A stretch of DNA of 5,445 nt from Leptolyngbya sp. SIO4C5 (GTDB taxonomy: Bacteria; Cyanobacteriota; Cyanobacteriia; Phormidesmidales; Phormidesmidaceae): assembly GCA_010671965.1 (NCBI GenBank), contig JAAHIC010000350.1, positions 1 through 5,445 of the forward strand. Direction: 5' to 3'. Of the stretch, positions 1 through 4,057 are shown piece by piece. Position 1 is the stretch's first letter; each line of letters starts with the position of its first letter. The notes under the pieces are model-generated. The model was not told the DNA's origin. It saw nothing but the letters and a program-made list of their open reading frames with translations, and ran no database searches. Both the position numbers and the translations under genes were made by a program.

Positions 1-43
1 TTTGCTCAATCCCGGTTTTTAGCTCAATGCCGGACTTGGGCAT
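1..43 (-). CDS. Possible 5' end of a divergent gene (14 codons visible)
   Basis: On the minus strand an ATG at 43-41 opens a frame that stays open to the window edge and reads MPKSGIELKTGIEQ. An in-frame TAG lies directly before the ATG, so the gene could not start further upstream. The peptide contains two near-identical hexamer-like units (SGIELK and TGIEQ), encoded by the direct repeat at 4-33. No Shine-Dalgarno is visible and I do not recognise the protein. It would be divergent from the phasin-like gene at 80, a reasonable arrangement for a shared promoter region. Fourteen codons are too few to prove coding; the alternative is that these bases are only a non-coding direct repeat. Confidence 0.3.
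   Translation of the reverse strand, partial: MPKSGIELKTGIEQ
4..33. repeat. Direct repeat, 12-bp units 18 bp apart
   Basis: GCTCAATCCCGG (4-15) and GCTCAATGCCGG (22-33) differ at one base and start exactly 18 bp apart. The period is a multiple of three, which fits a six-residue repeat in the possible minus-strand gene at 1-43. A pair of protein-binding sites upstream of the gene at 80 is the alternative. Further units may lie left of the window. Confidence 0.5.
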
Positions 44-79
44 CTAGAGACGTTGTTGTTTTGTCATATCTAAACTTTT

Positions 80-472
80 ATGAACTCTGATAGCTTTACC
101 GAACTGTTGCAAAAAGGCTTTCGCATTGCCCTAGGAGCCACTGCAACGCTAGTTGAGGCCGTCCAAGATCCGGCCAAGCAAAGTGAGAAATTTTCTGAGA
201 TCAATGGTGACTGGAATCGCCTCAGCGAAGATTTAGAAAGTAAAGGCACGGTGGCTGAGCAGGAAGCCCGCAGGCTGGTTGATAGCATGATGACTCAGAT
301 GCCCGGCTCGTTTAATCAGGGTGCTCCTACCGACAACAGTTCTGCTCCTGCCAATCCGGTCAATATGCCAACGGTGGAGGGCGGATTGCAGCTAGAGATT
401 GAAGCTTTGACCCAGGAGCTAGAGCAGGTACGGCGCGATATTGAACAGCTACAGCGACCAGCGGATAGCTAG
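80..472 (+). CDS. Small phasin-like protein with C-terminal coiled coil
   Basis: Encodes 130 residues; function not established. Three parts can be seen. Residues about 5-75 look helical and amphipathic (LLQKGFRIALGATATLVEAV, then a charged stretch with E-S-K-G and A-R-R-L-V-D) and resemble phasin/polyhydroxyalkanoate-granule-associated proteins in layout, not in any diagnostic motif. Residues about 76-98 are a flexible linker rich in N, S, P and A. Residues 103-124 form a perfect 4-3 heptad (L103, I107, L110, L114, V117, I121, L124), so a coiled coil and oligomer are likely. There is no signal peptide or membrane segment, so it should be cytoplasmic. The ATG at 80 has no clear Shine-Dalgarno. 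Its TAG stop is 3 nt from the next start, so it is probably cotranscribed and translationally coupled with the DUF2499 gene. The phasin assignment is an inference. Confidence 0.8.
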   Translation: MNSDSFTELLQKGFRIALGATATLVEAVQDPAKQSEKFSEINGDWNRLSEDLESKGTVAEQEARRLVDSMMTQMPGSFNQGAPTDNSSAPANPVNMPTVEGGLQLEIEALTQELEQVRRDIEQLQRPADS

Positions 473-475
473 GCT

Positions 476-799
476 ATGCACGCCCTGTCAATTCCTACCT
501 GGATGGTTCACATTTCTAGCGTGATTGAGTGGATCGCGGCCATTTGGTTTGTTTGGCGCTATGCCGAGGTCAGCGATCGCCCGGCCTGGCGCTACTTAGC
601 CTTTGCTATGCTGCCTGCTCTAATCAGCGCCATGTGTGCCTGCACCTGGCACTTTTTTGACAATGCTGTTGCTCTAGACTGGTTAGTGGTGCTGCAGGCA
701 GCCATGACCGTAGTGGGCAATACGGCCTTTTGCGCCGCTGCCTGGTGGATTTGGCGCAGCGCCAAGGCGCAGCCGGAATCAATCAGCGAGAAGTCTTAG
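476..799 (+). CDS. Ycf49-like DUF2499 membrane protein
   Basis: A 107-residue integral membrane protein that I recognise as the DUF2499/Ycf49-like family of cyanobacteria and plastid-bearing eukaryotes; its biochemical role is unknown. Family-type motifs are SIPTWMVHISSVIEWIAA (residues 5-22), MLPALISAMCACTWHFFDN (45-63) and LQAAMTVVGN (73-82). Three hydrophobic segments are expected at about 12-29, 39-58 and 67-93, leaving a short polar tail (AKAQPESISEKS). Conserved H12, E18, H59 and D62 in or beside the membrane segments are unusual for a simple structural protein and could bind a metal, pigment or proton; that is inference. The length matches the family. It starts 3 nt after the preceding stop with no good Shine-Dalgarno, which suggests translational coupling. 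A HIP1 octamer lies inside at 573-580. The DUF3593 gene follows 94 nt downstream. Confidence 0.92.
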   Translation: MHALSIPTWMVHISSVIEWIAAIWFVWRYAEVSDRPAWRYLAFAMLPALISAMCACTWHFFDNAVALDWLVVLQAAMTVVGNTAFCAAAWWIWRSAKAQPESISEKS

Positions 800-817
800 C
801 TGTAGATCCGCCTAATG

Positions 818-865
818 CTATGTAGCAGCCATAGGAACTCTTGAATAGGGCATATGGCTGTATGC
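818..865 (+). other. Overlapping, mutually exclusive hairpins in the 800-893 gap
   Basis: Three short perfect inverted repeats overlap here. A: CTATG 818-822 with CATAG 830-834. B: CAGCCATA 826-833 with TATGGCTG 853-860. C: GCATA 850-854 with TATGC 861-865. B cannot form together with A or C, whereas A and C can coexist. This resembles the logic of an attenuator or a leader that folds in two ways, but no uridine tract directly follows any stem, so a terminator is not supported. Nothing else was seen in the gap between the DUF2499 and DUF3593 genes. Confidence 0.25.
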
Positions 866-893
866 GCCTACTAGCCTCGTTACCTTTTCCAGA

Positions 894-1196
894 ATGCTTG
901 ATAAAAATACCCTCTTTGCGGTTTCTCTGTTTCCCTATCTAGGCTTTCTCTGGTTCTTAACCAAGTCGGGGCAAACGCCTCGATTGGCCCTAATTGGCTT
1001 TTATGTACTGCTGATTTTTGTCGCCGTTACAATTCCTGCTGGAATTTATGCGCGGCAGGTCTACGGGCAGGAACTGGCCAATGTAGACTGGCTCCACGGC
1101 AGCGCCGAGCTGTTTTTAACCGTGTCTAACATTCTGGTCGTGCTGGGGTTTCGGCAGGCGGTTTTGGCGGCAGGTGGTAAGAAGGGTAGCGGGTAG
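894..1196 (+). CDS. DUF3593 family membrane protein
   Basis: A 100-residue membrane protein recognised as the DUF3593 family; function unknown. Motifs typical of the family are LFAVSLFPYLGFLWFL (residues 7-22), IPAGIYARQVYGQELANVDWLHGSAE (47-72, highly conserved in my recollection) and FLTVSNILVVLGFRQAV (74-90). Three hydrophobic segments are expected at about 6-22, 31-52 and 73-92, with a short glycine/lysine-rich tail. The aromatic and acidic DWLHG loop probably lies at a membrane face. The ATG lacks a clear Shine-Dalgarno. It follows the DUF2499 gene on the same strand with a 94-nt gap; from memory these two families often occur together in cyanobacteria, which suggests a shared membrane complex or process. 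The TAG stop sits in a G-rich tract (1184-1200), 20 bp from the convergent VOC gene's stop. Confidence 0.9.
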   Translation: MLDKNTLFAVSLFPYLGFLWFLTKSGQTPRLALIGFYVLLIFVAVTIPAGIYARQVYGQELANVDWLHGSAELFLTVSNILVVLGFRQAVLAAGGKKGSG

Positions 1197-1216
1197 GGGG
1201 CGACGAGTAGGCGAGG

Positions 1217-1588
1217 CTAGTGGCTTTGGTGCAAGATCAGGCGGTTGCCGTCCGGGTCGTAGGCATAAATCTCTCTTCCGTGGGAAGCTGCCATAATTTC
1301 GTCTGTGGCAGGATGGCCTAGAGTCTGCAGATGAGCGATCGCCTGCTCCAAGTCGTCAACTTCTAAGCACAGGCTGAGGCGACCACTGGTGGCCGAAGCA
1401 AATTCAGCTTGATTCGCAGCTTTAGGCTTAAAAATAGCTAGGCGCATACCAGCGAGCTGGAATTCAGCGAATTTGTGAGGTATGTAAGGTTCAGGTTTTT
1501 GATCAAAAAGCTGCTGGTAAAACTGCACTAGATTTTCTATGTGAGGACTAGCCAGGGTGAGGAAAGCGGCTTGTGGTCTAAGAGACAT
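1217..1588 (-). CDS. VOC (glyoxalase/bleomycin-resistance fold) family protein
   Basis: A 123-residue single-copy VOC-superfamily protein. The two beta-alpha-beta-beta-beta halves are visible: residues 5-55 (AAFLTLASPHIENLVQFYQQLF, then FAEFQLAGMRLAIF) and 70-121 (RLSLCLEVDDLEQAIAHLQTLG, then the signature REIYAYDPDGNRLILHQ at 105-121). The DPDGN turn is diagnostic of the fold. The first strand has no His or Gln at the usual metal-ligand position of glyoxalase I, so lactoylglutathione lyase activity should not be assumed; it may bind a small ligand or use a different metal set. It is soluble and cytoplasmic with no signal peptide. It converges on DUF3593 and is divergent from the aldolase gene, sharing a 121-bp upstream region. 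There is no strong Shine-Dalgarno before the ATG. A HIP1 octamer lies inside at 1335-1342. Confidence 0.88.
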   Translation of the reverse strand: MSLRPQAAFLTLASPHIENLVQFYQQLFDQKPEPYIPHKFAEFQLAGMRLAIFKPKAANQAEFASATSGRLSLCLEVDDLEQAIAHLQTLGHPATDEIMAASHGREIYAYDPDGNRLILHQSH

Positions 1589-1709
1589 GGCACTTTGAGC
1601 CTATAGGACTGAAGTTATGGGTGACGACGCGAGGGTGATCCCAAGCAGACTGAGCTAGCCTGAGAGCAGCGACAAATTGTGTTGATTAGCAAGAGCAAGG
1701 AGGCTTACC
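1589..1709. promoter_or_regulatory. Divergent intergenic region, VOC gene / aldolase
   Basis: Both flanking genes point outwards, so this 121-bp stretch must hold the aldolase promoter and probably that of the VOC gene. I see no convincing -35/-10 pair on either strand. Noted elements are a CCTATAGG palindrome (1600-1607), which could give a TATAGG -10 for the VOC gene, GGGTGA repeated at 1619 and 1633, and CTGAG repeated at 1650 and 1660. None is a recognised operator. Confidence 0.45.
1697..1703 (+). promoter_or_regulatory. Strong Shine-Dalgarno of the aldolase gene
   Basis: AAGGAGG lies 6 nt before the GTG at 1710. It is a near-perfect anti-16S match, fixes the GTG as the start codon, and is far stronger than any ribosome site before the other genes in the window. 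Confidence 0.85.
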
Positions 1710-2792
1710 GTGGTTGCTAGTGTATCCGCGCCTCAATCGATTGAATCACTGTTAGGAGATGAAGCAGACAGCCTGCTGGCCCACAAAGCCAAGGTGACTA
1801 AAGATCAGCTACATCTGCCTAGTCCCGACTGGGTGGAGCGCATTTTTGCTCAAAGCGATCGCAATCCGCAAGTTTTACGCAGTCTGCAGCAGCTCTATAG
1901 TACCGGGCGGCTGGCCAATACAGGCTATCTCTCTATCTTGCCGGTTGACCAGGGGATCGAACACTCAGCGGCAGCTTCCTTTGCCCCCAACCCCATCTAT
2001 TTCGACCCAGAAAATATTGTCAATTTGGCGATCGCAGGTGGCTGCAATGCCGTGGCTACCACTCTGGGCGTTTTAGGCATGACCTCGCGCAAGTACGCCC
2101 ACAAAATTCCCTTCATCGTCAAGCTCAATCACAGCGAGTTGCTGAGCTATCCCAACGCTGCCGATCAAATTATGTTTTCTTCGGTTGAGCAGGCTTGGAA
2201 CTTAGGGGCGGTTGCCGTCGGGGCCACCATCTATTTCGGTTCACCTGAATCCAATCGTCAAATTCAAGAAGTCCGCGCCGCATTTGCCCGTGCCCACGAG
2301 CTAGGCATGGCCACCATTTTATGGTGCTACCTGCGCAATGATGTCTTCAAGCAGGACAAAGACTATCACCTAGCGGCTGATCTGACCGGACAGGCCAATC
2401 ATCTGGGCGTCACTATTGAGGCCGATATTATTAAGCAAAAGCTACCGGAAACCAATGGCGGCTACGCGGCTGTGGCTCAGGCCGCTGGCGAAAAGTATGG
2501 CCGAACGGACGATCGCGTCTACAGTGACCTGTCTACTGATCACCCCATCGATCTGACTCGCTATCAGGTACTCAACTGCTACGCGGGCCGGGCCGGACTG
2601 ATTAATTCCGGTGGTTCTTCGGGCAAGAACGATTTTGCCGAGGCGGTGCGGACAGCCGTTATCAATAAGCGGGCTGGCGGCTGCGGCCTAATTTCGGGTC
2701 GTAAAACGTTTCAGCGTGACTTTAAGGAAGGCGTCAAGCTGTTCCACCTGATTCAGGATGTCTATTTGTCTGACGAAATTACGATTGCGTAG
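1710..2792 (+). CDS. fbaB: Class I fructose-bisphosphate aldolase (DhnA/FbaB type)
   Basis: Cleaves fructose 1,6-bisphosphate to glyceraldehyde 3-phosphate and dihydroxyacetone phosphate through a Schiff base, in cytoplasmic glycolysis/gluconeogenesis. The 360-residue product aligns from memory almost end to end with E. coli FbaB (350 residues): [20 protein letters not shown] (64-83), [16 protein letters not shown] (89-104), [13 protein letters not shown] (137-149), [13 protein letters not shown] (166-178), [10 protein letters not shown] (223-232), RAGLINSGG (294-302) and [17 protein letters not shown] (316-332). The Schiff-base lysine should be K242 in ADIIKQK, equivalent to E. coli K237. 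About five extra residues occur near 253-263 ([11 protein letters not shown]) compared with E. coli. The start is GTG with a strong Shine-Dalgarno. HIP1 octamers lie at 1855 and 2029. The gene stands alone on its strand. Cyanobacteria commonly also have a class II aldolase elsewhere that carries the main photosynthetic flux, so this enzyme may serve other conditions; that is inference. Confidence 0.96.
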   Translation: MVASVSAPQSIESLLGDEADSLLAHKAKVTKDQLHLPSPDWVERIFAQSDRNPQVLRSLQQLYSTGRLANTGYLSILPVDQGIEHSAAASFAPNPIYFDPENIVNLAIAGGCNAVATTLGVLGMTSRKYAHKIPFIVKLNHSELLSYPNAADQIMFSSVEQAWNLGAVAVGATIYFGSPESNRQIQEVRAAFARAHELGMATILWCYLRNDVFKQDKDYHLAADLTGQANHLGVTIEADIIKQKLPETNGGYAAVAQAAGEKYGRTDDRVYSDLSTDHPIDLTRYQVLNCYAGRAGLINSGGSSGKNDFAEAVRTAVINKRAGGCGLISGRKTFQRDFKEGVKLFHLIQDVYLSDEITIA

Positions 2793-2860
2793 GGACGCCA
2801 AAAAGCTGAAGGCATAAACACAGGGGTAAACGGTCTAGGCAAATCGCCGTTTGCCCCTAC
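2789..2860. repeat. Palindromic GTAGGGGC-type repeat between convergent genes
   Basis: The gap between aldolase and nuclease begins with GTAGGGAC (2789-2796) and ends with GCCCCTAC (2853-2860), imperfect terminal inverted repeats matching at 7 of 8 positions. Inside is a strong stem: AGGGGTAAACGG (2822-2833) pairs fully with CCGTTTGCCCCT (2847-2858), counting one G-U, around a 13-nt loop. Palindromes beginning GTAGGGGC are common small dispersed repeats in cyanobacterial genomes in my recollection. The TAG stops of both flanking genes lie within the terminal repeats, so an ancient insertion may have set both C-termini. No transposase or target duplication is visible. Confidence 0.5.
2822..2858 (-). 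terminator. Possible terminator hairpin of the nuclease transcript
   Basis: The 12-bp stem described within the repeat begins at the nuclease stop codon. On the minus strand it is followed by GTGTTTATG, a weak uridine-rich run; on the plus strand the following bases are ACCGCCGGGG, with no uridines. It could therefore weakly terminate minus-strand transcripts, and it may slow convergent polymerases. It is not a classical terminator. Confidence 0.3.
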
Positions 2861-3291
2861 CGCCGGGGATGATGATAGCGATACTCCCAGGGCATTTGGG
2901 GTCGCACCTGTCGCCAAAAATTGAGCTTGCTGCGCCGAGCGATCGCCTCTGAAGCCAGGTATCTCAGCCGGTACTCGTCTCGCAGATGCTTGCGATAGGC
3001 AACTGCGTAGCCTTCGCAGAGAAGCTGGGTGTTGATGCAGCCGTCAGCTACCCAAACTTCGCCCACTAGACGACCGTGGCGATCGCGGTCAACTTCAATC
3101 ACTTCTATTTCTTTATAGGGCTTGAGCAGCTGTTGTAGGCGGCGACGGGCTTTTTCGCCGTAGGGTTGCTGGGCTAGTTCAGGGCAGTCAATGCCGTACA
3201 GCCGGATTGATTCAGTTTGCTCTGCGTGGCTGCCCACTAAAGTATCGCCATCTTTAATCTGCTTAAGCCGAAACTTAAGTCGCTGGGTCAT
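2857..3291 (-). CDS. Thermonuclease family protein (staphylococcal nuclease fold)
   Basis: A 144-residue single SNase domain, close to mature S. aureus nuclease in length (149). Family nucleases are Ca2+-dependent and cut DNA and RNA phosphodiester bonds. All expected active-site positions are present: D14/D16 in KDGDT, R30 in SIRLYGIDCPE, D35 and E38 in the same motif, and R74 in DRDRHGRLVGEVW. NTQLLCEGYAVAYR (87-100) and the closing NFWRQVRPQMPWEYR (124-138) are also typical. No signal peptide is seen at the annotated ATG, unlike secreted relatives, so a cytoplasmic role or export by another route is implied. No Shine-Dalgarno is evident. It follows the secreted-protein gene by 68 nt on the same strand and may be cotranscribed. 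Its TAG stop lies in the palindromic repeat. HIP1 octamers occur at 2939 and 3079. Confidence 0.93.
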   Translation of the reverse strand: MTQRLKFRLKQIKDGDTLVGSHAEQTESIRLYGIDCPELAQQPYGEKARRRLQQLLKPYKEIEVIEVDRDRHGRLVGEVWVADGCINTQLLCEGYAVAYRKHLRDEYRLRYLASEAIARRSKLNFWRQVRPQMPWEYRYHHPRR

Positions 3292-3300
3292 AGGGTAATT

Positions 3301-3314
3301 TGCATGTAGATGCA
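3301..3314. promoter_or_regulatory. Perfect palindrome just upstream of the nuclease start
   Basis: TGCAT-GTAG-ATGCA is a 5+4+5 perfect dyad ending 9 nt before the nuclease ATG (3291-3289). It could be an operator or a small leader hairpin close to the ribosome site. I know no regulator with this consensus. The rest of the 68-bp gap holds only a HIP1 octamer (3352-3359) directly after the upstream gene's stop. Confidence 0.3.
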
Positions 3315-3359
3315 GTCAATCAGGTTATGGCGCTGGGGTGGATGAGGCGGCGCGATCGC

Positions 3360-3902
3360 CTATATTGCCTGTTGTGGTGACATTGCCTGCTGACACGTCG
3401 CCAAAATGTGGCTGTCGGTCTGGCTCAGCTCGGCAATGGCGTGATAGCCCGTTAGGGTTGTGGGTGCCCCTGCTCCCTGCTGGGCAGCGCTCAGGGCAGT
3501 AGCTGGCTGCAGCGCGATCGCGTAGGCAGAGGCCGTCTGCTCGTAGCTACCAATGACGGTAAGCATTAGGCGATCGGGCCGGACTTCCCCCTGAAAACAG
3601 TCAAAGGAGGAGGCCGGACTGTAAAAAGCTCCCACCGTTTGCTGATTTCTGACTTCAAAGACTACATACTCCGTTCCAATCTGCGCTGGCTGGGGCGATC
3701 GCCCAAACAGATAGACCCCATCAGCTAGCGTCTGCCCTATTCTTTCTGAAAGCTGCGGACTGGCTAGAGTCGTACTGGTATAGGGTAAAGCTGTTAACCC
3801 CGCTAATGTCAGGCTTAAACCTACCACTAAGCGAGCAAAGGTACGCTGTAACTCCCAGAATGGAGCCGGAACAGATGGGAGCGCAGAATTGAAGTTGGGC
3901 AT
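3360..3902 (-). CDS. Secreted or membrane-anchored protein of unknown function
   Basis: Encodes 180 residues that I do not recognise. After a polar N-terminus and basic residues R20 and R24, residues about 25-41 (LVVGLSLTLAGLTALPY) form a single hydrophobic segment; TLA at 45-47 could be a signal-peptidase site, giving a mature protein of about 133 residues, or the segment may stay as an anchor. The mature part looks like a small beta-rich domain (GVYLFGRSPQPAQIGTEYVVFEVR, 62-85; TVGAFYSPASSFDCFQGEV, 89-107; LMLTVIGSYEQ, 112-122) and is rich in Q, A and S. Only two cysteines, C102 and C170, are present there and could form a disulfide outside the cytoplasm. It lies 155 bp after pyruvate kinase, with a phased GTGAT array in between, and 68 bp before the nuclease gene. 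HIP1 octamers lie inside at 3514 and 3695. The short overlapping frames are shadows. Confidence 0.8.
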   Translation of the reverse strand: MPNFNSALPSVPAPFWELQRTFARLVVGLSLTLAGLTALPYTSTTLASPQLSERIGQTLADGVYLFGRSPQPAQIGTEYVVFEVRNQQTVGAFYSPASSFDCFQGEVRPDRLMLTVIGSYEQTASAYAIALQPATALSAAQQGAGAPTTLTGYHAIAELSQTDSHILATCQQAMSPQQAI

Positions 3903-3955
3903 AATGCGTCATGATGGCAGCCACTTCAATATCGGATGTTTTGGTCACTTGCCCG

Positions 3956-4026
3956 GTGATAAAATTCCGATCCCCGTGTGATTTTGACTGCCTCTCTCAG
4001 TGATCTAGGCGGTGACCACCTGTGAT
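3956..4026. repeat. Four GTGAT units at exact 22-bp spacing
   Basis: GTGAT starts at 3956, 3978, 4000 and 4022, each exactly 22 bp after the last, with a further GTGA at 4012 midway between the last two. The bases between the units are not conserved, so this is not a simple recent tandem duplication, and 22 is not a multiple of three, so it is not a protein repeat. Twenty-two base pairs is about two helical turns, which would place all units on one DNA face. It lies in the 155-bp gap upstream of the secreted-protein gene and downstream of pyruvate kinase. A multi-site operator is the natural reading, with no known regulator assigned. Confidence 0.5.
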
Positions 4027-4036
4027 TGAAATCACC
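4021..4036. promoter_or_regulatory. CRP-like dyad TGTGA-N6-TCACC
   Basis: TGTGATTGAAATCACC matches the CRP consensus TGTGA-N6-TCACA at nine of ten half-site bases. Cyanobacteria have cAMP receptor proteins (SYCRP1 in Synechocystis) that bind this consensus. The centre is about 126 bp upstream of the secreted-protein ATG at 3902, further than usual for direct activation, and it is 22 bp after the pyruvate kinase stop. The inner symmetry (GTGATT / AATCAC) extends the dyad. Regulation of the downstream gene is inferred only. Confidence 0.35.
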
Positions 4037-4057
4037 GGAGAACTTCAGCCTGTTCGC

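Larger units (their letters stand above)
3953..4038. repeat. 8-bp inverted repeat bracketing the GTGAT array
   Basis: CCGGTGAT (3953-3960) and ATCACCGG (4031-4038) are perfect reverse complements 70 bp apart. The left arm contains the first GTGAT unit and the right arm contains the second half of the CRP-like dyad. The distance is long for an RNA stem; two bound proteins facing each other, or a looped DNA segment, would also fit. Confidence 0.35.

Noticed and set aside
70..288. 72-codon minus-strand frame opposite the phasin-like gene
   Set aside because: Ser/Arg-rich antisense shadow; the plus-strand gene has a clear heptad pattern and a coupled downstream gene.
1846..2076. 76-codon plus-strand frame inside the aldolase gene
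   Set aside because: Overlaps highly conserved aldolase coding sequence in another frame and has no ribosome site or recognisable motif.
2570..2584. NtcA-like site (GTA...TAC)
   Set aside because: The spacing is nine, not eight, and it lies within the aldolase coding sequence.
3292..3330. Sigma70-type promoter TTGACT-N16-TACCCT before the nuclease gene
   Set aside because: The -10 element would abut the ATG, putting the transcription start inside the coding region.
3721..3948. 75-codon minus-strand frame overlapping the start of the secreted-protein gene
   Set aside because: Needs a GTG start and destroys the signal-peptide-bearing frame; its composition is not protein-like.
3956..4026. 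CRISPR array or plasmid iterons
   Set aside because: Only five bases of each 22-bp unit are conserved, there are no spacer-repeat units of CRISPR size, and no rep or cas gene is present.
3960..4057. Rho-independent terminator after pyruvate kinase
   Set aside because: Short stems such as CGGTGA/TCACCG (4010-4037) exist but no uridine run follows on the minus strand.
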